64,000 bases of DNA, taken from the NCBI RefSeq assembly GCF_000741205.1, contig NZ_JGYW01000005.1:370818-434817 (forward strand), given 5' to 3'. The notes below the pieces were generated by a model, which saw only the letters and a program-made list of their open reading frames with translations, had not been told where the DNA came from and did no database searches. The translations under genes were made by a program, and so were the position numbers. Positions 20,234 to 30,920 of the stretch are shown here, one piece after another. The stretch is from Bifidobacterium gallicum DSM 20093 = LMG 11596 (GTDB lineage: Bacteria; Actinomycetota; Actinomycetes; Actinomycetales; Bifidobacteriaceae). The number at the start of each line of letters is the position of its first letter. Positions within the stretch are counted from its first letter, which is position 1.

Positions 20234-21661
20234 TTACGCTTGGCTTGGCTCCGTCTCTGCCGATTCAGCGTCTTGCGTTGGCGCAGTCTGCTGATTCTGT
20301 ACAGCGTCGTCGATGCTGTGCTCGGCATCTGGCTCAACAGTTTGCTCAGCATCCGTCTGTGTCGGCTCAGCGTCTTCTTGTTCAGCTGGCTCGGCCTGTT
20401 CGGTTGGTTCAGCGTCTTGTGCGGCCTGTTCAGAGCCCTGCTCAGCCGGCTCACCATTGTTCTCGATTTGCGGCTCAGCTTGCTCGGCTTCCTGATTACC
20501 CTGCTCGCCGTTGTCCGTCAAGTTGTCATGCTGCGCTTGTTCAGATGCAACCTTTTGAGGTTGCTCATCGGGCTGATCGCTGTGGGCTTGCGCTTCAATC
20601 TGTTCGGCCAGAGCCACCGCTTGCTGCGCTTCCGCAGCGGCTCGATCGGCGGCATCCTGCGCTTCCTGCAGCACAATGTCGAGCTGCTGTTGGGCCTCAA
20701 CCTGCTCGCTTTCGCGCTGTTCAGCCTGTCCCAACACCACAGCTTCCGCGGTGGCGTTCAGGTTGGCTTCATCTTGCGCCACGGCTTCTTCATCTGATTT
20801 CTGCATATCGACATCAGCCTGCGCTGCTTCCTGAACCTCATCCTCGGCTAAACGCTCCATGAGTTCCACGTCGCCACGTTCTTCGCGTGGGTTTTGCGCA
20901 ATAATATCAATATGCAAATCGTCCAACGCCGGCTTGGTCTGCACCCACAGACGGCTGGGCTCTGGCGGTTCGATTTGTGAATGCTCACCGCACCCATGGT
21001 CCAACGACACTACACGGCCGTCGTCGGGACTCCACCGGTTCGCGCATACGCCAAACATCGTGTTGAGGTCACCCTGCAATTGCAGGAAGAACCCGCAGGT
21101 GGAACACACGTGGCCGTCCGCCGTCTTGGTAGACAACGATTTGGGTCCATGCGGGCCTTCATACCAACGTTTGGCTGTTTGCGCGCGTCCCAGTTCGCTG
21201 AGCACGCGGCGGCGTGACAAATCGAATGCCTCCACCGCTTCCTCAACGTCTTGGGTTGAGTCGCCTTCGTGCTCGTCGGCCTGTTCTTCGCTCTTGGTCA
21301 CCCCAGGTTCAAGACGTTCGTCATCCGGTTCCGTGCCGATTGCATCAGTGACGGACAGGTCGGATGGTTCAAGACGGTCTTTCCACGGCACCCACTTCGG
21401 CGGCAGCAATGCTTGCTGCGTAGGAACCATCGTCGATTCATCAACGGTCCACGTGTCGAGTTCCTCGTCATGGAACATCGTCACGGACCATTGCCATCCC
21501 TCATAACCTGGCATCAGCGAAACGAATCGGAAGTCGGTCACACCGTCTTCATCACGCGAGGTGACAAAGTCGCCGACATACGACGGATCCTGGGCTGCCT
21601 CGATGGCCATGGTTTTGGCCAGTGCCTGTGGGTCAAGATCGGAGTTGGCCATCACACTCAT
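20234..21661 (-). CDS. DUF3027 domain protein with long low-complexity tail
   Basis: 475 residues. Residues about 1-270 match the actinobacterial DUF3027 family: SYVGDFVTSRDEDGVTDFRF, the GYEGWQWSVTM segment, the WVPWKDRL motif and a Cys-rich part (CSTCGFFLQLQGDLNTMFGVCANRWSPDDGRVV) that looks zinc-binding. From about residue 275 on nearly 200 residues are Gln/Glu/Ala low complexity, probably coiled or disordered. Function unknown. The ATG overlaps the stop of the upstream cold-shock gene by 4 bp (ATGA), so the two are translationally coupled; this pairing is conserved in actinobacteria. Confidence 0.88.
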   Translation of the reverse strand: MSVMANSDLDPQALAKTMAIEAAQDPSYVGDFVTSRDEDGVTDFRFVSLMPGYEGWQWSVTMFHDEELDTWTVDESTMVPTQQALLPPKWVPWKDRLEPSDLSVTDAIGTEPDDERLEPGVTKSEEQADEHEGDSTQDVEEAVEAFDLSRRRVLSELGRAQTAKRWYEGPHGPKSLSTKTADGHVCSTCGFFLQLQGDLNTMFGVCANRWSPDDGRVVSLDHGCGEHSQIEPPEPSRLWVQTKPALDDLHIDIIAQNPREERGDVELMERLAEDEVQEAAQADVDMQKSDEEAVAQDEANLNATAEAVVLGQAEQRESEQVEAQQQLDIVLQEAQDAADRAAAEAQQAVALAEQIEAQAHSDQPDEQPQKVASEQAQHDNLTDNGEQGNQEAEQAEPQIENNGEPAEQGSEQAAQDAEPTEQAEPAEQEDAEPTQTDAEQTVEPDAEHSIDDAVQNQQTAPTQDAESAETEPSQA

Positions 21662-22047
21662 TCCTGTACGTCAAAATTGTCGGCCACAGCGCGCAGCAAT
21701 GTGGCCAGCTTCCTGCTGTCAGCGGCTGAAGGATAATGGTGCCTCCTCAAGCCGTTGCCAGCCGTATCCAACAGCTTAATCAAATCCTCAACAATGGCGG
21801 CCATGTCATCCGGCTTCGGCCTGGTCGCCTTGACCAACGACGGCGCCGAAGCGATGACTTCCAATCCCATGGCCTGCGGACCTTTGCGACCATCAATGAC
21901 TGAATATTCGACCTTGGTGCCTTTGCGCAACGTGGTCACACCGGCCGGCAACGCCATGGCGGGCAGGAACACGTCCTTGCCTTCCTCATTCTCAATGAAT
22001 CCGTATCCTTTATTGGCGTCGTACCAACGGATCTTTCCACTGGGCAT
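21658..22047 (-). CDS. Cold-shock domain protein with C-terminal extension
   Basis: 129 residues from ATG 22047; GGAGG lies 6 bp upstream of it and directly abuts an earlier ATG, which is therefore less likely. Residues 1-67 are a cold-shock OB fold: GKIRWYDANKGYGFIENEEG with RNP1 (KGYGFI) intact and RNP2 changed to DVFLP where VFVH is usual. The extra 60 residues (DDMAAIVEDLIKLLDTAGNGLRRH) are helical and characteristic of the actinobacterial CspB type that pairs with DUF3027. Likely single-stranded RNA/DNA binding. First gene of a two-gene operon. Confidence 0.88.
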   Translation of the reverse strand: MPSGKIRWYDANKGYGFIENEEGKDVFLPAMALPAGVTTLRKGTKVEYSVIDGRKGPQAMGLEVIASAPSLVKATRPKPDDMAAIVEDLIKLLDTAGNGLRRHHYPSAADSRKLATLLRAVADNFDVQE

Positions 22048-22293
22048 AGTCATCCTCCACACAACATCACATCCGTTGCGATAGCCTTCCATCACAACGA
22101 CGGCGGCCTTCATGGCCGCCGCAATTCATCTGGTTGTTACTCTACACTCAACCAATCCGAAGACTGATTCATTCCACATGCCGCACTACGGTTGGCTTGC
22201 GTTTCAGCGGTGGTGCGCAGGATATGCGACCACCCGGATATGTGGGATGAATAATGCCCTGTGGGTTGGTCAGGAATCAAGAAAATATTCTGG

Positions 22294-24279
22294 TCAAAAT
22301 AGCAGGTCGTCGGAACTGTCTTCGCGGAAATCCTGGGAGACGGGCAGCACAATCAGGAACGTAAGGCCCCCTCCGGGAGTGGTCGTGGCCGTAATGAAGC
22401 CGGAATGGGCCTGCACTACCGAATAGGCGATGGCCATACCCAAACCGGTGCCGCCTTTCTGGCGCGCACGCGACGGATCCGCCGTATAGAAGCGCTCAAA
22501 AATCTTGGCCTGCGACTCTTCGGGCACGCCGGGACCGTGGTCGGCAATGCGGATGAACGCGTACGGCACACCCAACTTGTCTTCCCGATACTGGGAAGCG
22601 GCGAACAAGATGCGTTCCAATGAAGCGGGTTCGCTCGGCAACGCATGCAAATCCTTAGGACTGATATCCAAACCAATCGTGCCGGCGGCAATCTCGACCG
22701 GCGAATCGGAAGGCGTGTAGCGGTGAATGTTGCCCACAATATTCGTGATCACCTGGCGCAACTTGTTTGGGTCGCCCGTAATCGTCAGGTCCGGCAGCGG
22801 CTCGGGCTGTTCTTTCAATGCAGGAGGTTGCCCGTTGTACAAATCCGGACCCAACGTCAACACACCCGTGGAAACCTTGCGTTCGGGATCCAACGCATGC
22901 AAATCGTCGAGCGAATCACGCAACACGCTACACAGTTTGACCGTTTGATCAACCGAAATGCCACGCCCCTCGTCAAGCCGGGCCAACGACAGCAGGTCCT
23001 CGACGAGCAGTGTCATACGCGACGACGACGCTTCAATATGTTCAATCGACACGTCGGCACGTTCCAACGCTCCGGGCATGTCACGCTGCATCTTGTACAG
23101 CTCGGCATAACCATGAATCGCGGCAAGTGGCGTGCGCAACTCGTGACTCGCGTCGGACACGAAACGTTTCATCTTGTCGGTCGTCGCCTGCTGCTGGCGG
23201 AACGAACGTTCCACTTTCATCAACATGATGTTCAGCGAACGTGCCAACGAACCAACTTCCGTGTTGACGGGAGCAGTATCGATACGCTGGGTCAAATCGC
23301 CGCCGGCAATCAGCGCGGCTTTCTTTTCAATGCGTTTGAGCGGCTCGAGCGTATGCTGTACGGCCACGGCGCTGATCACGCCGCCCAACAGCACCACGGC
23401 GATGCCCACAAGCACACAGAACTTCGTCAACGTGTCGACCATGTCAATCTGCGAGTTGAGTGACAAGCCGATGTAGACGATGCCGAGATCCTGCATCGAT
23501 CCCGAGTTGGTCTTGTTCATCCACCGCATGGCGACCACACGCCAAGGTGCCTCAGCCATCTTGAGTGTGGCATAGTCGGGCACAGTGGCCGGATCTTCGA
23601 GCGTGACGCGGGATGGAGCCGTCCAGGGAACGCCGAGCTTATGACCGTCCAACGAGCCGTCATCGGGAAGGTCGGGGCTTGAAATCACACCATTTTTGAA
23701 CACGGGTTGCAACAGCGTGGCCGAATGGTCGTCCAGCTTGTTGTAAGCCTTGACGTAATACGTGGTCAGACCGTTGCTCGAGTTGAGGTTGTTGTTCAAA
23801 ATGTCGGTGTTTTTGAATACGAGTTCCGCCTGCTGCACGAGCTGCGAATCGGTTTTGTCCATCAGATAGTTGCTCAGTAGCTGGCGCAATGAAATCGTGA
23901 TGCCCACGGTGCCGACGGTCAGCAGCACAATGATGATTGATACCAGTTTGGTGCTCAACGAAAAACCGTCGACATATTTCGCGTTGAGTTTTTTGACTCC
24001 AGTCGCCAGCGGATTGTTTTGGCCTGTGTGCGCATTGTTGGTATCGTCTCGTGGCGCAGAGTTGGTGGGGGCGGTGGGGCTGTCGGCCTTGGTGGGATTC
24101 GCAGGCGCGCTACTGGCCGAGCTGGCGGAACTGGCGGTCACGCTTGGAACGGGGTCGCTCGTGGCGCTGTTGGCGGCGTGGTTGGACGCGGCCTGCGGTG
24201 TGGTGGAACGTTGCTTGGGGCTACCCTGCTGTGCGGAGCCGCGGGATGGGGAGGGACCGTTGTCGAGAACACTGACCAT
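22294..24279 (-). CDS. Sensor histidine kinase of a two-component system
   Basis: About 661 residues from ATG 24279 (MVSVLDNG); an AAGGAG lies 13 bp upstream, so the exact start is uncertain. Ser/Pro/Ala-rich cytoplasmic leader of about 110 residues, transmembrane helix near 110-135, a roughly 150-residue extracytoplasmic sensor, second helix near 300-325, HAMP, HisKA with HELRTPLAAIHGY (phosphorylated His), and HATPase with NIVGNIHRY, DHGPGV and GGTGLGM boxes intact. Resembles the TcrY/TrcS-type actinobacterial kinases. Lies downstream of its response regulator, with a large hairpin in between. Confidence 0.9.
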   Translation of the reverse strand: MVSVLDNGPSPSRGSAQQGSPKQRSTTPQAASNHAANSATSDPVPSVTASSASSASSAPANPTKADSPTAPTNSAPRDDTNNAHTGQNNPLATGVKKLNAKYVDGFSLSTKLVSIIIVLLTVGTVGITISLRQLLSNYLMDKTDSQLVQQAELVFKNTDILNNNLNSSNGLTTYYVKAYNKLDDHSATLLQPVFKNGVISSPDLPDDGSLDGHKLGVPWTAPSRVTLEDPATVPDYATLKMAEAPWRVVAMRWMNKTNSGSMQDLGIVYIGLSLNSQIDMVDTLTKFCVLVGIAVVLLGGVISAVAVQHTLEPLKRIEKKAALIAGGDLTQRIDTAPVNTEVGSLARSLNIMLMKVERSFRQQQATTDKMKRFVSDASHELRTPLAAIHGYAELYKMQRDMPGALERADVSIEHIEASSSRMTLLVEDLLSLARLDEGRGISVDQTVKLCSVLRDSLDDLHALDPERKVSTGVLTLGPDLYNGQPPALKEQPEPLPDLTITGDPNKLRQVITNIVGNIHRYTPSDSPVEIAAGTIGLDISPKDLHALPSEPASLERILFAASQYREDKLGVPYAFIRIADHGPGVPEESQAKIFERFYTADPSRARQKGGTGLGMAIAYSVVQAHSGFITATTTPGGGLTFLIVLPVSQDFREDSSDDLLF

Positions 24280-24345
24280 GCGCCTGTTCAATCTCCTTGA
24301 TGTCAAGCCCGCATCCGGGTTCCATTTGTTCCATATGTATGGTTG

Positions 24346-24399
24346 TGCCGTCTGTTTGCAGGGGGTATCCACCAAACCACCTTGCGCAAGCAGACGGCA
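24346..24399 (-). promoter_or_regulatory. Large hairpin between response regulator and histidine kinase
   Basis: TGCCGTCTGTTTGC pairs with GCAAGCAGACGGCA over 14 positions with one G-T wobble; the loop has a further GGTGG/CCACC pairing option. It lies in the 180-bp gap inside the operon and has no T-run, so it may set the relative expression of the two genes or stabilise the upstream mRNA. Confidence 0.5.
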
Positions 24400-24460
24400 T
24401 GCCAACTGGTTATCGCGTGATGGTGCGGAACCTCGTGGGGTCCGGCTCCGTCACGGCTGT

Positions 24461-25192
24461 TCAGTTCTTGGGCGCGCGAATCATGTAGCCGATGCCGCGT
24501 TTGGTTTCAATCAGCGGCTGCACTTTATGCGTGGTGCCGTCCTCGTCTTCCACCGTGATGTCATCAACCTTCTTACGCAGATAGGAGATGTAGGATTCCA
24601 CGATGGCGGCGTCGCCGCCCCAATCATATTGCCAGACATGATCAAGGATTTGCGCTTTGGACAGCACACGACCCTCATTGTCCATCAGATAGCACAGCAG
24701 CTTGTATTCGGTGGGGCTCAAATCGATGGGCTTTCCGGCGCGCGTGACGTCATGCGAATCCTCGTTGATTTCCAGATCGCCCACACGAATGATCGGGTCG
24801 TCTTCAACCTGCTCACGTGTACGGCGCAAAATCGCACGGATACGGGCCACAACCTCTTCCAAGCTAAACGGCTTGGTGACGTAATCGTCGCCGCCTACGG
24901 TCAGGCCCATGACCTTGTCTTGCGTGTCATCGCGGGCGGTGAGGAATAGCACGGGGGCGTCGATACCTTCTTGGCGGATGCGACGCGTGACTGTGAAACC
25001 GTCAATATCAGGCAGCATCACATCGAGGATAATCAGATCGGGTTGTGTGCGTTCGATGACCTCGATGGCCTCGGAGCCCGAGCCTGCCGTCTCGACCTCA
25101 TAGCCTGCGAAGTGCAGCGATGCGACCAGCAGTTCACGGATCGAGGGTTCGTCATCGACGACGACGATGGTTGCTTCAATTGGTTTGCTCAT
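24461..25192 (-). CDS. OmpR/PhoB-family response regulator
   Basis: 243 residues. Receiver domain (about 8-120) with acidic pair DDEP, phospho-acceptor Asp in LIILDVMLPD, Thr in LFLTARD and Lys in VTKPFS, followed by a winged-helix Trans_reg_C domain (about 140-240; DLSPTEYKLLCYLMDNEGRVLSKAQILDHVW ... ESYISYLRKKVD ... RGIGY). DNA-binding transcription factor activated by the kinase encoded downstream. TcrX/TrcR-like; target genes unknown. Confidence 0.93.
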   Translation of the reverse strand: MSKPIEATIVVVDDEPSIRELLVASLHFAGYEVETAGSGSEAIEVIERTQPDLIILDVMLPDIDGFTVTRRIRQEGIDAPVLFLTARDDTQDKVMGLTVGGDDYVTKPFSLEEVVARIRAILRRTREQVEDDPIIRVGDLEINEDSHDVTRAGKPIDLSPTEYKLLCYLMDNEGRVLSKAQILDHVWQYDWGGDAAIVESYISYLRKKVDDITVEDEDGTTHKVQPLIETKRGIGYMIRAPKN

Positions 25193-25285
25193 GGTTCCCA
25201 GTGTTCTCCCCTACTCTGAACGTTTCCTGAATGCCTACTGGATTCGCAAGGTCATGCGTTGAGCAACGGACGCAACTATTCGCCG

Positions 25286-26338
25286 TCATTCGCCACCGCC
25301 TGAGGCAGTGGTGCTGGCGCAGAATGTATCCGAGGGGTCCACAGGCTCGGCAGGGCTCGTGTCTTGCGCCGATTGTCCGGTTCGGCTTGACTCGGATTCC
25401 TCAAGTTCCTCGGGGTCCTTGGATTCCTTGGATTCCTTAGATTTCTTGGATTCTTTGGCTTCTTTGGCTTCGCGATGGCGGCGGTGGGCGTGAGCCTTTT
25501 GCCGTGATTCGGCAATGCTTTCATACCAGCGCTCTTCGGCGGCACGGCGTGAATGGCGGCTCTTGCGGCGCGGCTTGTGCGTCTTGCGCCACCAAATCAT
25601 GACAATGGCCAGAACCAACAGCAGCACAATAATCACGATCAGTACCACAATGCCGGCCGACACTGAGGAATGCGCTGTGGAGGTGTCTTTGGCCGTCTTG
25701 ATCGCTGCCATCAGCGACAAGGCCGATTGCGCCCAATCAGGGCCATTGCCCGAGTTCGCATCCACAATGGGTTTGATGGCCGCATCCGACAAATCATCCA
25801 CCGTGCTTTGCTTGCGCAACCATTCATCGGAATTCGGTGATACCACCACCACGAGGTTGCCGTCATTGGCCGCTACGGCCAGCATCACAGTGTTGGGAGC
25901 CGGGTTAAGGCTGGCCAGCAGAGACGAAGCCCATTGTTCCGCGCTTTCGGTCGTATTGAACGAATCCAGATACAGCAGGCGCACTGTCACACCGGTTTCC
26001 TGTTTCGTGGCTGCGATGGCATCGGACACTTCAGACAGATGGTCGCCCAGCAAATTCGGCGTATCAGTGATATAGCTTTCGGAGTTCTGGGCTTGGGCGG
26101 AAGCCGAGTCAACGGGTTCCGCGGTGGAATCGCTTGAGGATGATGGAGATGCTGCATCAGGAGACTGGTTGGGCTGCGAGGTTTGTGCCGGCTGCGGATC
26201 ATCAGCCCACGCTGTGGACGGCTGTATCACGGCTGTACTGGGTAGCCACAGCATGCAGAGCGCCAATGTCACCGTGAGTGCCGCAGCGGCAGCATGACTG
26301 ATTCGCGTTGTCAAGCGCGATCGTAAATGTGGATGCAT
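25286..26338 (-). CDS. TPM-domain membrane protein
   Basis: 350 residues from ATG 26338 with GGAGA upstream; an earlier ATG at 26392 has no ribosome-binding site. Signal peptide (residues 1-43, ending near STAWA-DD), a Ser/Pro/Gln-rich linker, a TPM (DUF477, YgcG-like) domain at about 75-225 (ITDTPNLLGDHLSEVSDAIAATKQETGVTVRLLYLDSF), one transmembrane helix near 235-260 (IVVLIVIIVLLLVLAIVMIW), then a highly charged Lys/Arg/Glu/Ser-rich cytoplasmic tail. Extracytoplasmic TPM domains are linked with membrane or photosystem repair in other organisms; the role here is unknown. Confidence 0.8.
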   Translation of the reverse strand: MHPHLRSRLTTRISHAAAAALTVTLALCMLWLPSTAVIQPSTAWADDPQPAQTSQPNQSPDAASPSSSSDSTAEPVDSASAQAQNSESYITDTPNLLGDHLSEVSDAIAATKQETGVTVRLLYLDSFNTTESAEQWASSLLASLNPAPNTVMLAVAANDGNLVVVVSPNSDEWLRKQSTVDDLSDAAIKPIVDANSGNGPDWAQSALSLMAAIKTAKDTSTAHSSVSAGIVVLIVIIVLLLVLAIVMIWWRKTHKPRRKSRHSRRAAEERWYESIAESRQKAHAHRRHREAKEAKESKKSKESKESKDPEELEESESSRTGQSAQDTSPAEPVDPSDTFCASTTASGGGE

Positions 26339-26547
26339 CGCTTCGTTCTCCACAACATCTGTCTGGGCTGGTTTGTGTGCAAAAAATGCCATAAGTTCAG
26401 AGTAGTGGACGGTCCGGGACTTCGCCGGCCGCCACAACACAGTCATTTCGTGACACATGTGCGCAACAGCATGGTAAGGCATGAGTCGCCATGCGCGAAG
26501 CTCGGCTCCATGCATGCTCACGTGTCTCGATCGGAAGGGAGGCCACC

Positions 26548-26838
26548 ATGGCACAGTATCAAGTGGATTCGGAGCGCATCCAATCCTCAAGCTCGGCCGT
26601 ATGCTCGTCGGTCAGCCAAATCCGGCAGGCAGTGCAAGGCATGGTCACGAATCTCAACGGTCTGCAAGAAGTGTGGCATGGTTCCGCATCATCGCAGTTC
26701 GCTTCGGTCATCGCGCAGTGGAGGGCCGCGCAACAGCAAATGGAACAGTCATTGGAATCAATCCAGCGCGCCATGGCACAAGCCTCCACGCTCTATGCCG
26801 ACGCCGAAAGCCAAGCGACGCGACTGTTCGCTTCGTAA
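26548..26838 (+). CDS. WXG100-family (ESAT-6-like) protein
   Basis: 96 residues from ATG 26548 with GGAGG 8 bp upstream. Two helices separated by a W-H-G turn (VWHGSASSQF at about residues 44-53), which is the WXG100 signature. The first helix (SERIQSSSSAVCSSVSQIRQAVQG) and the second (IAQWRAAQQQMEQSLESIQRAM) have the usual heptad pattern. Such proteins are secreted as dimers by type VII (ESX) systems or act as chaperones for larger effectors. The C-terminus lacks a clear YxxxD/E signal, though LYADAE fits loosely. It stands alone between TPM and groEL. No secretion ATPase is in the window. Confidence 0.85.
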   Translation: MAQYQVDSERIQSSSSAVCSSVSQIRQAVQGMVTNLNGLQEVWHGSASSQFASVIAQWRAAQQQMEQSLESIQRAMAQASTLYADAESQATRLFAS

Positions 26839-26962
26839 ACCCTGTCGCATCATGAACAAGACAACGGCCCCGTCATGCACAGTTGCATGGCATTCGGGGC
26901 ATATGATGCGCATCAGGCTGCCCTGCATGCGCATAGTACTGATTGCTGTATGTTGATGAACC

Positions 26963-27008
26963 ATACGAAATCGCCCCCACCTGTTGCCAAGTGGGGGCGA
27001 TCTCGTAT
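26963..27008. terminator. Bidirectional terminator between the WXG100 gene and groEL
   Basis: ATACGAAATCGCCCCCAC pairs with GTGGGGGCGATCTCGTAT (one mismatch) around a 10-nt loop. About 125 bp past the WXG100 stop and 95 bp past the groEL stop, so it probably serves both convergent genes. Confidence 0.85.
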
Positions 27009-27101
27009 GGATAGTCATACACCGCGTGGCATGTGAACCCAAGTGTCACACAACTGTGACCGACACCTGCAGTTCAGCGCCACACGCGGTTTACGCGTCT
27101 A

Positions 27102-28772
<1,671 letters not shown>

Positions 28773-28783
28773 TCAGCTGCCGG

Positions 28784-28810
28784 TTATCACTCTCACGCCT
28801 CGAGTGCTAA
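28784..28810 (-). promoter_or_regulatory. CIRCE operator 1 (HrcA)
   Basis: TTATCACTC, 9-bp spacer, GAGTGCTAA: one mismatch to the consensus TTAGCACTC-N9-GAGTGCTAA. Located about 75 bp upstream of the groEL start. Confidence 0.9.
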
Positions 28811-28819
28811 TTCGGCAGA

Positions 28820-28846
28820 TTAGCACTCTCCTTGGTCGAGTGCCAA
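28820..28846 (-). promoter_or_regulatory. CIRCE operator 2 (HrcA)
   Basis: TTAGCACTC, 9-bp spacer, GAGTGCCAA: one mismatch to consensus. It is 36 bp from the first operator, centre to centre. Confidence 0.92.
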
Positions 28847-29153
28847 CCCATCGCAGCGCGTTGCTGATGAGACCATCTTGCGTATGGGACACACCCTGTG
28901 GTGCCCCATACACCCTTCATGGCCGTATGAGCTTGAAACGCTGCGGTTTGTCGAATCTGCGTGCATCGTAAGCAGCCGGCCTGAAAGTTCGCTGTCAATA
29001 TGCCCAATAACGCCCTATGCAAAATGCCTTGCGTTGTTCACGCAAGGCATTGTCACAATCATTGGCTCTGATATTGGCCCTGGTTTGCTCACGCTGCGCA
29101 AAGCCAGGGACTCACTAGCAGCAAGAGGCGGTTTGCCAGCTCCGGCTGAGCGC
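28847..29153. other. Upstream region of groEL
   Basis: The groEL promoter must lie at or just upstream of the CIRCE pair. The remainder up to the neighbouring LytR_C gene contains that gene's terminator and nothing else that I can support. Confidence 0.4.
29020..29051 (-). terminator. Terminator of the LytR_C gene
   Basis: On the minus strand AATGCCTTGCG pairs with CGCAAGGCATT around a 7-nt loop and is followed by TTGC, about 100 bp past the stop. Perfect 11-bp stem. Confidence 0.75.
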
Positions 29154-29837
29154 TTATTGTATCAACATCACTACCACTGGCGAGCCTAGGCCTTCGACCT
29201 GGGTGACCGTGGCGATGCCCAACGTGGCGGCGACCTGTTCAGCCGTGGCGCGGTCGGCCTCGGTCTGGTATTGCACTTCCGACTGGGCCGGCATGATGGC
29301 GCCGTTCGGATTCGACGGCGTTACGCTCGTGAATCCTGCAGTGTTGAGCTTCGATGTTTCTTGCGCCGCATAACCCGAGATGCCTGTGCCGTTGATCACG
29401 GTGACACCCGTGTTGTAGTTCACCACATCAGTTGGCGACTCGGAGGGCGACTCGGACGGGGATTCAGACGGCGACTCGGAGGGCGATGCCGATTGCGCTG
29501 GGGTGGCCGATTCGCTCGGCGTCGCCGACTCGGATTCGCTTGGCGTTGCCGACGATGACGCATCCGTGGCGGCTGCGTCCGCAGGCGTGGTCTGCGCGGT
29601 CTGTGTGCTTGTGGCCGCATGGTCGGAACGGCCATTAAAGATTTTCGCGGCTTCTCCCGAATAAATACTCCAGAACAGGATGGCCGCCACGGCAGCCAAA
29701 ATAAGGACGATGATCAGGGGCGTGTAACGGGCTCCGAATGACCGGTTGCCACGATGCACACCCATGGGTCCTGCAGGAGGGTTGTCGAACTCATCCTGCG
29801 CATACGAATCGTACGTACCCTTGTCGCTGTGTGCCAT
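29154..29837 (-). CDS. Membrane-anchored LytR C-terminal domain protein
   Basis: 227 residues. Cytoplasmic N-terminus of 38 residues, one transmembrane helix (LIIVLILAAVAAILFW, about 41-57), then an extracellular Ser/Thr/Pro/Glu-rich spacer with several PSES repeats (about 95-135), and a LytR_C domain at about 140-227 (VTVINGTGISGYAAQETSKLNTAGF ... VVVMLIQ). The domain is usually found behind LytR-CpsA-Psr ligases; here it stands alone, without the catalytic LCP domain. A role in the cell envelope is likely, but the activity is unknown. Confidence 0.82.
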   Translation of the reverse strand: MAHSDKGTYDSYAQDEFDNPPAGPMGVHRGNRSFGARYTPLIIVLILAAVAAILFWSIYSGEAAKIFNGRSDHAATSTQTAQTTPADAAATDASSSATPSESESATPSESATPAQSASPSESPSESPSESPSESPTDVVNYNTGVTVINGTGISGYAAQETSKLNTAGFTSVTPSNPNGAIMPAQSEVQYQTEADRATAEQVAATLGIATVTQVEGLGSPVVVMLIQ

Positions 29838-30000
29838 ATCTCGCCTTCCATTGAAGCAATTCCACGTCGAGTGTACCTTGGGCAGCCGTCAGAGTCGAAC
29901 TTCGTCACCGTGGACACTAGCGCGCATTGCCGCTTCAGCTTGAAGAACCAGCATGCGCCACGGCTTTGCATGGACAAGGCTCAGGCCGTGTGAACGTCAC

Positions 30001-30028
30001 TTGCCATGCCGGTCAAGTACAGTACTGT
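30001..30028 (+). promoter_or_regulatory. Probable leaderless promoter of ung
   Basis: TTGCCA (-35), 16-bp spacer and TACTGT (-10), with the ATG 4 bp after the -10 box. Transcription would begin within the first codon or so, and no Shine-Dalgarno is present. The -10 region is part of a short palindrome TACAGTACTGTA. Confidence 0.5.
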
Positions 30029-30032
30029 AACC

Positions 30033-30815
30033 ATGAGCACACCAGCAATCAAACCGTTGCATGAACTGATGGATCCCGGCTGGGCTCAAGCGCTGGCCCC
30101 AGTGGAACCGCAAATCCACCATATGGGTGATTTTTTGCGCGACCAAGTGGCCCAAGGCCATCATTTCCTCCCTGCAGCCCCCAATATTTTGCGCGCGTTC
30201 CGCATCCCGTTCAACTCGGTCAAGGTGCTGATTGTGGGCCAAGATCCGTATCCGACGCCCGGTCACCCCGTGGGGTTGAGTTTCTCCACGGCGCCCGACG
30301 TGCATCCGCTGCCCAAGAGCCTGATCAACATTTATAAGGAACTGCAGTCCGACCTCGGCATCGAACCGGCACCCACCGGCGATCTGACACCGTGGACCAA
30401 GCAAGGCGTGATGTTGCTCAACCGCTGTTTGACGGTTGAGGCCGGCAAACCCAACAGTCATCAGGGCAAAGGTTGGGAGCCGGTCACTGAGGCTGCGATC
30501 CGCGCGTTGAACAACCGTACCGATGAGCATGGCAATCTGCTCCCGCTCGTCGCCATTCTCTGGGGGCGTAACGCGCAGTCGTTGGCACCATTGCTGACGA
30601 ACGCCACCATTATCGCCTCCCCGCACCCTTCCCCGTTGTCCGCTTCACGCGGTTTCTTCGGCTCGCGCCCGTTTTCCCGGGCCAACGAAGCACTCAAGAA
30701 TGCTGGCGCCACGCCCGTTGACTGGCGCTTGCAGCCCACGTCCCATCCCCAACCGCTACAATCATGTGACGGTACGTCCGGTCATGTGCGCCACGGGTCC
30801 AGTAGTAACTCTTAA
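30033..30815 (+). CDS. ung: Uracil-DNA glycosylase (family 1)
   Basis: 260 residues from ATG 30033. Removes uracil from DNA in base excision repair. Active-site motif GQDPYPTPG (Asp as the water-activating residue), the [22 protein letters not shown] segment and the C-terminal [18 protein letters not shown] motif (catalytic His) are intact. GQDPYP where many enzymes have GQDPYH is a common variant. The last 30 residues after the domain are hydrophilic and variable. No ribosome-binding site; see the promoter entry. About 105 bp ahead of the moxR operon. Confidence 0.94.
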   Translation: MSTPAIKPLHELMDPGWAQALAPVEPQIHHMGDFLRDQVAQGHHFLPAAPNILRAFRIPFNSVKVLIVGQDPYPTPGHPVGLSFSTAPDVHPLPKSLINIYKELQSDLGIEPAPTGDLTPWTKQGVMLLNRCLTVEAGKPNSHQGKGWEPVTEAAIRALNNRTDEHGNLLPLVAILWGRNAQSLAPLLTNATIIASPHPSPLSASRGFFGSRPFSRANEALKNAGATPVDWRLQPTSHPQPLQSCDGTSGHVRHGSSSNS

Positions 30816-30920
30816 GACGCCTGCAGCCGCACCTTTCCGTAGACACCGCTTGATAGCAAAGGGGATGCGCATGGTTTTTGGCATGTGCACACCCGCAATT
30901 TGAATCCGAGGATGATTTCC

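Noticed and set aside
20240-20797. 185-codon Leu-rich ORF opposite the DUF3027 tail
   Set aside because: Results from the Gln/Glu/Ala low-complexity codons read on the other strand; not a real membrane protein.
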